Of a DNA stretch of 64,000 bases, positions 1-12,483 are shown piece after piece. Origin of the DNA: Lineus longissimus (Eukaryota; Nemertea; Pilidiophora; Heteronemertea; Lineidae). The notes beneath the pieces were generated by a model, which had not been told where the DNA came from, did not search any database, and saw only the letters and a list, made by a program, of their open reading frames with translations. Both the position numbers and the translations under genes were made by a program. The first letter of the stretch is position 1. The number at the start of each line of letters is the position of its first letter. The DNA lies in assembly GCF_910592395.1 (NCBI RefSeq), contig NC_088326.1, forward strand, positions 9,553,001-9,617,000, given 5' to 3'.

Positions 1-337
1 TTCTTCCCGACGTTGCATTTCCGCTGCGGCTTGAATTCTTATTTTTCTCCGATGCCAACATACTTTCATTGCCAGAATCGTCATCTGACTCCGATGGGGA
101 TGAATACGAGTAATCCTCGTCTAGTAATGAATCATCATGGTTACTCTCAGCTTCCAAATCTACAAGCTTTTTGACCTTTTGTTTTGGACGTTTTGGGGCT
201 TGACTGTCCACTGGTTGATCAGAACGCCGTTTTTGGCCAGCTCCTGTTTTCCTGTTAGCAGTAGGTGAGTTTCTTTGTACGTCATCAGAAGTCTTCTTTT
301 GTCTCAAAGAACTCGTTTTCTTTTTCTGACCCACATT
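1..337 (-). CDS. Exon of a Lys/Arg- and Ser/Asp-rich protein, partial
   Basis: One frame on the minus strand is open from a splice acceptor (ttgcag before position 337) to the window edge, about 112 codons without a stop. The product begins NVGQKKKTSS, has basic clusters such as GQKRRSD and KRPKQKVKK that could act as nuclear localisation signals, then an acidic serine stretch around SPSESDDDSGNES. No catalytic fold or named domain is visible, and the composition suggests a disordered region of a nuclear or chromatin protein. It is probably internal: it starts at an acceptor and has neither start nor stop codon here. The rest of the gene lies to the left. I do not recognise the family. The call rests on the long open frame, the coherent composition and the acceptor. 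Confidence 0.55.
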
Positions 338-1447
338 CTGCAAGCGAAATTATAGTGAATAAGAGCAAACATTTCATATATACACTGAAAACTACATAAT
401 AACTATTAACTGATAACTACATACGTAATGACGTTTCGTGCATCATTGTACATGTATGTTACGTTGCAGAGACCAAACACTCTTTCAACCTACTTGTCAT
501 TCTTTATCTTGAGCAGTTGCATTATTGACTTCTTCTTGTTCTTTCTCCTTCTTGAGCAGTAGCACTGCACTTGGAGATGTTAGGCCTATTTTCAAGGGAG
601 AAAAAAGCGGGACGAGTATTTTTACATGCCACTACATGTGTAATGAGGACGGAATATCAAAGAATCGTATGGACATCGACCCTACTATAATTATATGGCC
701 TGTAAAGGCAAACGGTTCCATGCATGGATCAATATATTGGAAAATTATTGAGACCACTACTAATTCCAAGTCAATCAAACGTCTCTTAAACACTGTAATC
801 TTTCGATTTGGAGAAGTACAATCCTAATCTATGGTTGAAGCATTATTCTGATGCATTTCTTTTTGCAAACTATGATCATGCAGGCAAGTTTTTACATCTG
901 TGGTTGAAAATCTTTATGACACTCAACTAATCGGGACTTGGAATTAGTTTCGGACCATTTTCATGCAGTTAGTTTTAGGGGGCGTGCCTCACTCGGTCCT
1001 TTGGTTTTGCATTCAGACAAACTTACCAATTGTCTGGCAAAGCCAAACCTACGGTTCAGGTCACCAGGTGGTCAGTGAGACCATAGCCAACTATACCAGA
1101 AAATGAACATGAACTAACTAGGACTAAACAAATTTGTTAGGCATAAATATTATGACGAAAAGGAAGCATTTTGAATTGGTATGATTATAATGCGCTTGTG
1201 ATGTTGGCTTCGACAAAATTCCTCGTCATGAGCACGGGATCGTGAACCCTTTCATTACCCTGTATTTCCGATCGATATATGGATTGGATAAAGCAAATAT
1301 TAAGGAACAACAACATATATATGTATAACCCGTTCGCATTTCACAATTCTATCCGACAATCATCTCGAATTTTTATTGCTTTTACAAGGTAATGTCCTGT
1401 ATCATCGTTTTCATATTTGACAAACTTCAAAATCAAGTGAAGATTAT
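338..1447. other. No recognisable gene
   Basis: AT-rich sequence with short random open frames only. A 100-codon plus-strand frame near 525-827 has no recognisable domain, no visible splice or start context, and was not called. Confidence 0.5.
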
Positions 1448-1612
1448 GGGCCAAATTCATAAAGGGCGTTTGGCTTAAAACAGCGTTTAACTACTGAATA
1501 GACAGATTCTGGCCCGTCATGTAAATCTTCACAGAATATGAATAGGCCCTGAAACTGATTAGAGAGAAGTTGTACATGTCTAACCCTTAAACGCCCTTTA
1601 TGAATTTGGGCC
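1448..1612. mobile_element. Short MITE-like inverted-repeat element
   Basis: GGGCCAAATTCATAAAGGGC at the left end reappears as its reverse complement at the right end (GCCCTTTATGAATTTGGGCC), giving terminal inverted repeats of about 24 bp around a non-coding core. The total is about 165 bp. Target duplication is not clear. No coding capacity. Confidence 0.6.
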
Positions 1613-1772
1613 TATAAGTCCCCACACATGATGACGTGTGTGAAAGCACGATACTCAACATGAACTTAATGTATACTCAATAAATCATGTGATAGCAATA
1701 AAATAATAAATACATACCATCTTATGTTATGAATTTCATGATAAGCACCCCTATGACAACCGTAATACAAAT

Positions 1773-1883
1773 GAACGATTCACTTTTCATGCGTTGCAGC
1801 TCACATTTTCCTTTCGTTGAGTCATGCTTTCACAAGGAACGAAAGAAAACGTGAGCTGTCACGCGTGAAAAGTGAAACATTCA
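1773..1883. repeat. Imperfect hairpin of about 110 bp
   Basis: The left arm, including CACTTTTCATGCGTTGCAGC, pairs with the right arm at 1836-1883 (GAGCTGTCACGCGTGAAAAG) around a short loop. Pairing is good but imperfect. It could be a very small foldback element. Confidence 0.45.
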
Positions 1884-4800
1884 TTCCTATGTAACAGCTG
1901 CCTAATCGACTATCTTGCATGTGGATGCAATCAGGTGACCCGGTGTAAAAGTAGAAAGTGTCCCCCTGGAAAATGTGTCCGGGCCTGTTGTATTCTGATA
2001 GATTTATAGCATATGGTTCTAGAGAGGTCATTACCGTCAATAGCTCAGCGCATAATAGAATCCTTTGTTCCCGGACATTTCATCATAGGACATTTTAAAC
2101 TTCTACACCGGCCTCAAACAAATGGATTTGTCTGCGGAGATGAAGCTGGTGACTTTAAGGGGCCATCTCCCCGCCCCCTCCCTGATGCATGAATACCTAC
2201 GTCCCTGGCCATGCCCCTTGCAAATGGACTGACATCCCCTGCAAAGAACATGGATTCTTATTCTCAAAAGCGACCTCACGATGACCACAAAGGATATTTA
2301 AAACATCAGAGCATAAAAACGTTGCAGAGGCAGTAATCAAACTGATGCAAAATAAAAATAAATTGACCTTAATTGAACTTTATCCCATCGTAGTAAGTAT
2401 GATGGCCCGTCATAGATTCTACAACGGATTCCATCAACTAAACACTGATGGCACATGCACGTTCCTTCCGCGGAGGTCCGTACATGGATAGCTAATTGAG
2501 ATTCTCCATCAAATTATTGCCCACGAAAAATTTCCCCATTGCTACTTTAGATCAGAAAAGCGTTTTGCTTTCCGTTTTACAGCTGGAAATTCACCGATGT
2601 TAAAGATAATAGATTTTGAACGCATTCGCGAAGTTTGTCGCAATCTCGCGCACCAGTATGGCGCTTCGTAAGAAGGATGGTCGCTGGCGATGGGGGCACT
2701 GGCACAAAACACGAAATAGGAGGACTGACTTTTCTCTGGTGTTACATAAAATAAATTCTGATCGCCTTCCATTTACATGCAGATTGCTATATGGGTCTAG
2801 GTTTGAAAAGGTCCCCACTGTGAAGGCCAGTGAGATGCATGAATAATTGCAGGCTCTTCAAATACCATCCAGGAGTCAATAATCGAGGGGAATCGCCATA
2901 TTTGCGGTGTTCAGGTCCAAAGGGGTTAAAACGCAGTTCAGCACCCAGCGCGTCCGCACTGGCAAGACGTTTATCATAGCACATGGGAATCCGAAATCGG
3001 TAGAATCCCGTCAGGTCTGCAGTGAAATATACTTTTGGACCCCCGACAGTAGGGTCCAAAGAAACTAATTGTTTTCCCTAGAAACGACCGTTGGGAAAAT
3101 CAGCAACGCCCTTAAAAACGCAATCATCGAGGCATGTACAATGACTTGATCATTCGAATACATGTAGTAGCGTAACGTTTTTTTTTTCATGTAGTCCCCG
3201 AGGTTTTCTCTACAGGGTCTCGCGTTCCAGGCATAAATTAAGCTTTTTCATAAGAGAGAATGCATCGATTTAGAACGTTTCACCCGAAAGCTTGTTAAAG
3301 ACTTGACACCCGAACTTGACACTACATATTGTGGGCTACACGAGAAAAGAAACCTTCTGACCTCTCACGGAAGGGCCATAGTTTCACTTCACTGGATAAT
3401 ACGATAATAAAATTGACATAATTATTATGAGGGCCTGAGGTGTCAAGGACATCTTAGTCCTCCTAACGCTATGTATGATATTCCCCACAAAAAGAATAAT
3501 AAATTTCTTCATTTTTGGTATTAAAATGACCTGGAACCTAATTGTGCATATTTTTGCTGGCGAACTGTCTCGTTCCCAAAAGCGACGCTGCACAATATTT
3601 CATCAATTAGTTCTTTAGTGGGGAGAAAATACTCCCGAGATACACAAACTGAACGGTTAATCCGTAATAATCCCTAGGCAATCTTGATAAATGGACCCAC
3701 CAAAAGGGCTAAAACGGGGGGGGGGTCCATACGGAAAAATCATCAAGGGCAGAAAAACGTAATGTCAGTGCGCTCTTGTTGCCGTCGTTTTTTGGCCGGT
3801 CTTCCTATCTGCATGCATGACGACGCTGTTGACGAGATTGCTTGGAAATACTCGACGGTCGACATTTTCAACTAGTCACTGGTTGCAAAAAAAACCGTTT
3901 CACCATTCAGTCGAAGTGCACTGACCCGTACATTATTTGTCTGTTAAAGGCCACGACTCCTGCTTTTATGATTGCATGACATGTACAGATCCTCAAAGAG
4001 TAGACTTAAAGCTCCGCATTAAATCAAGTTTGATCAAAATTGAAGCACCCAGTCCAGAGAAAAAGCAAGATTAACTGTTTTGTTTACATGTTATGTAACA
4101 GCCTTGGTTAGGTTTCTAAGTGAAGTCAGGCGGCAAGTTTACTGATATAGATCAGACTGATGTTTGATTTCTTAATATAATGGTATACATTTGTCTGTAT
4201 TACCTAACCTTATTATAGGGTATATCGAAGGTTAGAATTAGAAATACAGACTAACAGACTTCATATATCAATTTTAAGAGCATTCATTGATATTTGTCCT
4301 CCCAAGTAGGGCAATAGCCTGATCTACATCACAACTTTTGCTGAACCCGCCGCCTGGCTCTAACAAGCCAGTTGCTAGCCTGATTAGGTAATCAAGTTGT
4401 CAAACACATAAATGGCTATATCTTCAAAATGGATGGAGCTAATTGCATTGGGTTTTCTGTATTGTATAAAGTGTTGGTTACACTTTTGAAATCGTCTTAC
4501 AGCAGAAAATGGCAAAATACCTGGAGTTATGGCCTTTAAATAATTTTCCGAGCTCAGTGTTGTAAGCTAATCTCCAGTGCGCCTTTTAGGTTGATCACAA
4601 AACTCGCCACCCCAGCCAAAAAAGCAAGAACATATTGGCACGTTGCCTATCATGAAGCATTGTGAGGAATTCTTGCGTGGTGTTCCAGTACAGTCGTCCT
4701 CTGATATACAGAATGAGTGACATCAGTGTCTCTCGATTGAATATTGGCCAAAGCGCTTCAGCTAATACATATAGTTTAAACTTCATGAATACACGTTTTG

Positions 4801-5066
4801 ACCAAGTCAATAAAAGAAGGTCAGGGCACTGATGCCAGACGATGTTTGATTATATTTGCATGCTTATTACGTCATGCATGCTACCCAAGTACTTGTCTCC
4901 ATAGTTTACGTGTTCATTTCTTCTCATACCTGAACAACTGCATCCATCATATTGTTCACAGTAAATATTGTACAATTTGAGTGTTTCAATAATCTTTATA
5001 ATACGCCGGTGAGTACATATGTGTGAAACTTTCAGGTCTTCCCAAAAGACACCAACAAATGGAATA
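1884..5066. other. No recognisable gene
   Basis: About 3.2 kb with only short unsupported open frames. It contains a poly-T run near 3179, a G run near 3716, and otherwise AT-rich unique-looking sequence. Confidence 0.5.
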
Positions 5067-5070
5067 TTAA

Positions 5071-5405
5071 AGGGAACTGGAACCGCCGAGCGATTTATTC
5101 AACTTTTCGACTTTCACCGCCCGAGAAAGTCAAACATCCAACTTCCTATTCGAGTTCAGATTTGTAGCTCCGCCCCCAGTGCCCGAGCATGCGCAGTTCA
5201 ATTTGTTATTATTGAGAATCATGTGAGAATCACGTGAGTCATGCGATCTTTCATTCATGAGTTTTCGTAGTAAATTCCATAGTAGTGACGTCACTAAATG
5301 ATTGACAGCTAGGCGCCATGTTTGATTCATGCCTCGTTCTGATCACCCGATACGCGGGAAATGAAAACGAGGTCATACGAACTGGTTTGGTGGTTTCAGT
5401 TCCCT
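5071..5405. mobile_element. TTAA-flanked MITE (piggyBac-like)
   Basis: The ends read TTAA-AGGGAACTGGAACC and GGTTTCAGTTCCCT-TTAA, so a perfect TTAA target duplication (5067-5070 and 5406-5409) flanks inverted repeats starting AGGGAACTG. A TTAA target site is typical of piggyBac-type elements. The 335-bp interior has no transposase frame, so this is a non-autonomous copy. Confidence 0.65.
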
Positions 5406-6004
5406 TTAAGTATAAAGTTCGAAATCTCAGTGAGCTGAGCAGTCATCGAGCAACAACTAATGTGATTTTCATATAATGGAATATATTTGGGCTATTTTAG
5501 ATTGTCCGATCATGGAAAGGTTGTTTTATCTACTTTTTGTTGTCAGGTTTTCGGACGAAATTATCTGATTGTTAAAACATATTTTGAGATAACTAACCAT
5601 GTTCCAATGAATCAATAAATTAGCATGCACTGCGGTGTGCTTTTGGGTTTGCTGTGTATTGTGTCGTTTCGCACGTCACTATTTTCGGTCTCATTTTGAA
5701 GCATGTTTCAATTGTACATCAACCATCACCGAGGTCTTGCATTCATCATGCGTTGTAATTTTTAGGGCAACAACATTTCAAACTGATCCAACACGGCCGC
5801 CGACTGGGTGGTGGACGCTGGTACATTTCAGACACTCGCTAATCTAGCACACAAATGTCATGAAACGATCAGGAAATTTGGAAACTGTCCTGCTTATTTC
5901 GTTTATGACCATTAGATTTTATTTCGATGACTTTGCTTTTAAACCTGGTGGACGCTGTTTAGTATGACCCCTGGAAACGGCTATATCTTATGTGCTTAGA
6001 TTTA

Positions 6005-6439
6005 CGGTGGCCCATAGAGGACATGCGTTTATTTTCAATATATTAGAATTTTTTTTGCAATGCGATTTTTTTCTCTCGAATTACAACCGCCGTCGGATTT
6101 ATTTCTCACCGCCGAAAAAATAATTCCCACCGCCGGGTTAAAAATAATAATTCCCACCACCGCCAAAGAAAATAATATCCACCGCGGTGGAAATTAATAT
6201 CCACCGCGGTGGAAATTAATATCCACATCCACCGGTGGATATTAATTTCCACCGCGGTGGATATTATTTTCTTTGGCGGTGGTGGGAATTATTATTTTTA
6301 ACCCGGCGGTGGGAATTATTTTTTCGGCGGTGAGAAATAAATCCGACGGCGGTTGTAATTCGAGAGAAAAAAATCGCATTGTAAAAAGAAAAATATTCTA
6401 ATATATTGAAAATAAACGCATGTCCTCTATGGGCCACCG
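6005..6439. repeat. Near-perfect 435-bp palindrome
   Basis: The left arm begins CGGTGGCCCATAGAGGACAT and the right arm ends with its reverse complement, ATGTCCTCTATGGGCCACCG. The arms, about 215 bp each, match almost throughout, including runs such as CACCGCCGGGTTAAAAATAA. The centre is built from repeated self-complementary CCACCGCGGTGG units. A small asymmetry near the middle (atccacatccaccggtgg) separates the arms. It is probably a foldback DNA transposon. There is no coding sequence. Confidence 0.8.
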
Positions 6440-7278
6440 AATAGATTGGATATATCATTAGATAATAACAACGTTTCGGTAATTTTTGAATTAGTTGAGA
6501 ATCTATGGTGATGCCTCTGGTGAGCGTACTGGTATTACCAATATTTGAAGTCGAACCATGGCTGTGCATCTGTCCTCCAAGTTGTGTACATCATGACCGC
6601 TCGGACGAGTTTAGTGCTGCATCATAACTATGCCATACAATAGCAGTGAGCTGCGAAGTTTAAAAGTATATTGTCTTCACCTTATTTTTTCAAAGCTTAT
6701 ACGTGCAGTGATTTTAAATCTCAACTTACCCAAAACTGTCTTCGCCACATTCATCCTGACGTTGAAAGTCATCAGTAAATGGGAGAAAGTACGTCGACCA
6801 CCGCATGAGAAATATCCCAATTGTTGACCGCCAGATGATCCTCACTTGACCAATGGTTCCGTAATCTGGTGATCGTCAGAGCACCAAACACTCTGTGTGT
6901 ACTCATGAACAGGGCTATTTTCATAATTATCAATTTGAGTTCTGAACAAAGGTCGACACCAGGGGCCACCGCATAGAAACTCCGCTAGTGAACGGCCCGC
7001 TGGTCACTAGCGGGACCTTGTCGGCCGATACCGTGGCGGGGTAATTCTGGAGGCCGCATAGAAGCGTCGATAGGACCCCGCTAGTGAAGTCTGCCGACAA
7101 GCTGTCGGAAGTTTGCGTATCGGGCTGCCGTCGTGGGCCCCACATGCATTTCACGCGTTATTTTTTCATTTCTCTTGTCTGCATTTTCGTAATAGGTCCG
7201 GTAATAGGTCGCGGATTTCAATTTCGCTATGTGCATGCGGTGTAGGCTTCAGTGTTATTCACATGGTAAAGGCGAAAA

Positions 7279-8542
7279 ATGGCAGAGCATTCGAAGACTA
7301 AAACGAAGACAGCGAGAGCTGTCGACTACAGCGTTGAAGAAAAGCAAACTATCATCCGCTTATTTTCGAAGCATCACGAAAAGTTGGATGCCTCTTTCTC
7401 GAGTGAATTGTCCAAAAAAGACAAAAACAAAATAAAAGAAGAAATCATTAGCGCAGTGAATGCGGTTAGCCCGACAGAAAGATCCTGGGACAGCATCATT
7501 GACAAATGGGGGAAATTGAAACGCGACGTAAAAGGGAAGGTGGCGAAAAGACATCGGCAACGTGCAGCGGAGATGGGCAAAACGGGAGGAGGAGAATGTC
7601 CAGCGTTGCAGGAGGAAGATATCGATATACTGACAGAACAGGAAAGGATGATATTTCATTGTCTTCAGCCAGAACAGGTTACAGGTAAGGAATGTCGAAA
7701 TGCAAAACCAGACCCACTTTGTTTAATGCTAGACACGCGAAACGGTATACCCATAGCTTCGTTAATACTTTAATGCACGCGTATTTCGCCAAAAATTGCG
7801 GGAATATATCCGGATTTTGAAAGGACGTCTGAAAACTAATGTGATTTGTTTAAGCCAATTCAGCACCTTTTAATATTCTGATTATAATGTCTTTGACTTA
7901 TCCACACAAAATACACTAAATGCAAAATGTTTAAAGGGATATGATCCGAGTGTACTTCACTCATGGATTTTTAGATAACAAAAAATGTAATAAAAGATGC
8001 TGGGTATCACTTCCCAGTGTGGCAATAGGCCTACTTCTGCATACACTTTTCTCGCTTCAGGAATCCCAGGCGGTGTTACATCGAACTCTGCTGCGTTTGC
8101 TCAGTCTGCGCCTGCCCTCACGCCCGGATTCCGACAGGTTGCAATGAGCAGTACAGCGGAGGAATCACGTAGTCGACCGGATACGCCAGCAGATGCTCCA
8201 TCAGACAGGTCATCGGTTCGATCCGACACGCCAGCTTCTCGATCTGATACGCCCCGGCCTATGCCAAAAAAAGCAAAAGTTTCTTCGGGCACGGAAGGAA
8301 TGACTTCTTCGCAATACTATGAGAAGATGCTTGAGATTGAAAAGGAAAAGTTAGAGGTAGAGAAAAAGAAGCTAAACATACAGGAAGATATGTACCATCT
8401 GAAAATGTGGTACTACCAGGAAAAGCTAAGGCGTCATTTCACGCCGAACCAGTCTCCAGAAACCGGTACATTCACTGACGTAGTTCCTGCGCCGAGTGCT
8501 AGTGGCACCAACATTTGGCAGCCATTTGCTTCATTTGATTAG
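7279..8542 (+). CDS. Harbinger Myb/SANT-like protein, two exons
   Basis: The accessory protein of a PIF/Harbinger element. In this family the Myb-like partner binds the transposon ends and assists nuclear import of the transposase. Exon 1 is 7279-7684, ending GTTACAG before gtaagg. Exon 2 is 8061-8542, after cgcttcag. The junction keeps frame and gives about 295 residues. Residues 1-100 form a Myb/SANT-like helical domain (YSVEEKQTIIRLFSKHHEKL, then ERSWDSIIDKWGKLKRDVKG). The middle is Ser/Pro/Asp-rich (RSDTPASRSDTPRP), followed by a predicted coiled coil (EKMLEIEKEKLEVEKKKLNI) near residues 215-245. It faces the transposase gene convergently. I infer binding to the element's own repeats from the family. 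Confidence 0.82.
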
Positions 8543-8860
8543 CCCGGTTATGCCTAATAAGAAAAGCTGTAGAAGTTTAAAATGAGGCATATTGAAATAT
8601 TCCCGTTGTTACCTTATTTAATAAGTAGGGACCGTTCACAAATGTCAAAATGTTCACAAGCATACAAGTCAAGTGGTACACTTTAGGGGAGGGGGTAAAT
8701 GAGCTCCGAATGTACACTTCATAAAATGTTTATATGCCAGTGAAAATGTTTTTTTTAGGGGGCGGGGGGGGGGGGGGGGTGGGGCTGGAAAAGTATTCCA
8801 CACCGTGTATGTGTGTGAAAATGTTGAAAATTGTGAATGGCCCCTTACCATTAAAACAGT

Positions 8861-10108
8861 TTATTGTCTGCGGGTGAAAACTCGGCGCACAAGATCCTCA
8901 CGTGCACGAGCACCATCATTCCCAACGTTGGGTTCCTGATCATGATTCGGGACGTCATGCTGCTGATTGATGAGATCCTCGTCAATTTCTTCACCTATGG
9001 GAATTCCATGTGCAACAGCAAAATTATGCAGTGCACCGCATGCTGCTATAATTTTCGACGCTTTTGCCGGCTGAAACATGTTTGGTTTGGTAAGGCATCT
9101 CCATCTCATCTTCCACACCCCATTACACCGTTCAACGATGGAGCGAATGTGCTTGTGCTGCGTGTTATATCGTTCCTGCGCATCATTTGCTGGATTCTGG
9201 TATGGTGTCATGAGCCATGGTTTCTGCGGATATCCACTATTGCCGAGGAGCCAGGTATTTGGAATAACCCGCCCTTGTTCGAACATGTCCCATATGTGGG
9301 AATTGCGAAGAATGAAGGAGTCGTGGGTTGACCCGGGCCATCTTGCGTCTAAATCAATGATATTCAAGTTCATATCACAAACAATTTGAACATTGATTGA
9401 GTGGAATCCTTTCCTACAAATGTACACGGCTTCATTGGCAGGTGGAAATGGACCTTGAATAGGTACTTGGCTACCATCGATGAGGCCGACTATGCACGGG
9501 AATTGAAATCTTTCATAGAATTGCCTCTTAGCTATGCCTATTTCGTCGACTGTTGGCCATCGGATGAATCGGTCCATACGATCACAAATGGCTTGAGCTA
9601 CGGTGTGAATGCACTTGCTTGTTACTCTTGGACCGATACCGTGCACATCCCCTACCATTGGCAGGAACCCTCCTTGGGCGAAGTATCGGACGGCAGTACA
9701 TAGCTGAAGCGAGCTATCCAACGCGTGGGACCTGGAATGATATAGCAGTAAATATGCAATTCTTAATCAACTAGGCCTACATTAAAAGGGGGACTGTATT
9801 GTATTCCAAATTAATTTTGTGGTTTTTACAGCATAGGCCGACATGCATGATGGTTGAACATCACTTCCATGTAATCATACTAATTAATGCATGGATAGAA
9901 GTTATTGTTAGTACCTGTGTGTATTTCGCTCAAGGGCCGGCTCGAGAATATCCAGCAGTTCAGTAAATATAGGCTTCGGGAACCTATATTTTCTGAAAAA
10001 GTTATCGTCATAGAAATCCTCAAATGGATTAATTCTTTGCCGAAAATTTCTTGTTTGTTCCACATTGTCTCCATTTCCAAAAAATGCGTCCGCCGCAACG
10101 CGCCACAT
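8861..10108 (-). CDS. PIF/Harbinger DDE transposase, two exons
   Basis: HARBI1-like nuclease that cuts and pastes the element. Exon 1 runs from the in-frame ATG at 10108 (MWRVAADAFFG) to 9915, donor gtacta. Exon 2 runs from 9731 (after ttccag) to 8861. The junction restores a family-typical segment (LERNTHR then SHALDSSLQL). Catalytic residues are visible: first Asp in CIVGLIDGSQVP, second Asp in LDARWPGSTHDS, and Glu in IVERCNGVWKMRW. The N-terminal RFPKPIFTELLDIL resembles the family helix-turn-helix. The total is about 355 residues, normal for the family. The frame is open further upstream to 10162, but without a conventional ATG. Transcribed toward its Myb-like partner. No disabling change was seen. 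Confidence 0.85.
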
Positions 10109-10809
10109 GTTGACGAATGGCCCTGCACAATCACTAGCGGCCTCACTAGAGTCCTCCAGCAAATATGACTGTCGATAGCGTTATCGACAGTCTAGTGGAG
10201 TTTCTATGCGGCCCCTTATCGGGACTGGTAGCGGGCCGCCAGCTGACGGAGTTTCGATGCGCTCTCTATCGACGAATGCCCGCATAGAACCACCGCTAAG
10301 GCTCCGTTCACTGTCGACCTACAGGCACAACACCAGAGCCACCTGTAATGGAATGGGTGTCAAATTGTTGAATATCAAAAACATAATTTAGACACTGGAA
10401 TAGAAGGGGTTAATGATTAGCTGAAGTAGAAAAATAGGGATTTGAAATATTAAACTGGATTCAAGCTTTAGAATAAAATTCATTTTGGGCAGGGGTTTCG
10501 TCCAACTAATGCCAGGGGGCAGCACAGAGGAGAGCTTCTGTACCAGTAGACAGTTTGACTGAGCGTGTGAAATCTGAGGGTACATTTTTAAAAATCAATA
10601 TTTCTCAAAATTTCCGTGGTGAACCCCACGCAAAATTTTCAGGGAAAGTGGCCCGGATGATGTATATTGACCCCCTAAAGCGGTTTGGTTTGAAACCCGG
10701 ATTTGATATTTTTCGCTGATTTTTGAAACAACTGGAAAATGACTTAAAAAACGATACCGGTGTTGTGCCGTCGATAGTCACTAGCGGAGTTTCTATGCGG
10801 CCGGCCCAG

Positions 10810-12483
10810 AACTTTTTTTGATCGCCAAGTATTTGACATCTCAGTGTTTGGTGGAAGTTACTTGAGGGTCATGCAGTGGCAGATCAAGTATTGACTAAAT
10901 CGGTGAAAACCATCTTGACCCTCAATGTATTGACATTGCTCAGCTTACAGACAACGCGCGTTAAATTATTACCTAGACGAAAAGTACAGCATGCATTTAT
11001 ACGCTATATATTTCTAAATGAGGTTGGTCAGCTATTACTCACTCATAAAGGGCATAGGCACAGCTGTACACACAATGCCTGATGCCACTGACTATCGCTC
11101 TCGCTCGAGAATGGGTCGGATATTACGGCAAGTCTAGCGTTATATTGTGTCTCATGCAGTTTTGAAACTTAATACGCAGAGTAGGCCTACAGACAAGCCA
11201 TTCGAAGTTGTTTTGAAATCTATTTCATAGTATCAGCTCAGCTTGTGGTCATGGAAAGGGTATCAGTGGACGATCCACCCCCGAACAATTTCCCTCAGTC
11301 AATTGCCCTCGACAAGTCCCCCTTAGAAAAGTGCCCCCCTTACATTGCCCCAAGTCAAATTGCCCCCAGATTGCTCCCTGTAAAATTGCCCTCCCCCAAT
11401 GCCAGTAATATCGCCCTTAGAAAAATTTCATGATTTCATGAGATCGTTCTTCAATAGATTATAAATTTCATGCTAGTGAAAGATCTGTTTCTTCACAATG
11501 AATCAAGGAATCTTTGAGTTCCACCAAATCCATCATACATTGTTTCAAGATCCCTTGTAGTCATAGCCATAGACACTTTCGGAAAATTGAGTTATGACTG
11601 GTCGAAAGCTTCTTATGGGTTTGCATAGGACTTGGCCGGAGGGAGGGAGTCTTGGGAGTGTCTGGCAAATGATTTATTCCGTCAAGCTGGTGTTACACAT
11701 TAAACAAAAGAGTCACAAACGTCTATTTGTGGGGCCACTGTCACAATTGAATGGCAGGCAATGACGTCAATAATTGCCCCACCCCAAAGCCTGGCTAGAC
11801 CAGCTCATTTACTAACCGACCGCATCTTGTCACAAAATGTTAAGTATATTCATATGTATCAACAATGACCATTGCCAGACGTTGTTGGGGTCCCCCCCCC
11901 CCCCCCCCCCCCCCGCTAGATGTCCCTAATTGCCCCACCTCAAAGCTAATCTACACTAGGTCTCTAAATTTCTGATTGCAAAACGGCTTCCTGCATTGGA
12001 AAATAATGTCTAGAATAACTTCCGCTTTGGCATGCCATCTCGAAACTGCTAACATTTAACAATGAACGCTTATTCCCGCCTTGGGTTTCAACCGGGCCGT
12101 TCAAAACTCCCCATTTTTATAAGCATTTCGCTATAGGTTTCCTTTAACCAGCTGCAGACACATTTTAGTGTCGGCGGGTCGAGGTAGTGAACCAGGTCTT
12201 GATGGGGTCTTCAAACATCATGTACGTGTAGTGAATCAGACTATTTTTACCGGTCAATTTCTTTTTGTTTCAAAATAAATTATCCCAGTTAAAAAAACCG
12301 CCAACACCGTTATATTTTTATAAGGATACTGGATAAAAGAGTAATGAATGGTCCCCACTTATCAATGGTACGTTCCACTGAAATCAATACCGTCCATACC
12401 GTTTTTTTCCAGTAAAATCTAGAAGGACATGCGTCTGGCTTGTCAAGCATTGCTTTTTGGCTCACCGTAGGGGAGTCTATACA
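10810..12483. other. No gene; degenerate repeats and poly-C tract
   Basis: Holds a low-complexity stretch rich in ATTGCCCCC-like words (about 11290-11420), a poly-C tract near 11888-11914, and a dispersed repeat at about 12035-12150 whose reverse complement lies at about 55255-55355 (shared GAAACTGCTAACATTTA and CGCTTATTCCCGCCTT type sequence). No supported coding exon. Confidence 0.5.

Larger units (their letters stand above)
6963..10806. mobile_element. PIF/Harbinger DNA transposon, two-gene
   Basis: Both ends carry the inverted repeat GCATAGAAACTCCGCTAGTGA, 21 bp perfect, preceded by GC-rich outer bases (GGGCCACC left, GGCCGGCC right) that match only partly. A CAG triplet lies immediately outside each end (6960-6962, 10807-10809), fitting the 3-bp target duplication of animal Harbingers. 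Further CGCATAGAA-type subterminal copies lie near 7050 and 10200-10290. The element contains a Myb/SANT-like gene on plus and the transposase on minus, convergent, as expected for autonomous Harbinger elements. Both frames are open, so the copy may be functional or only recently inactive. Confidence 0.85.
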
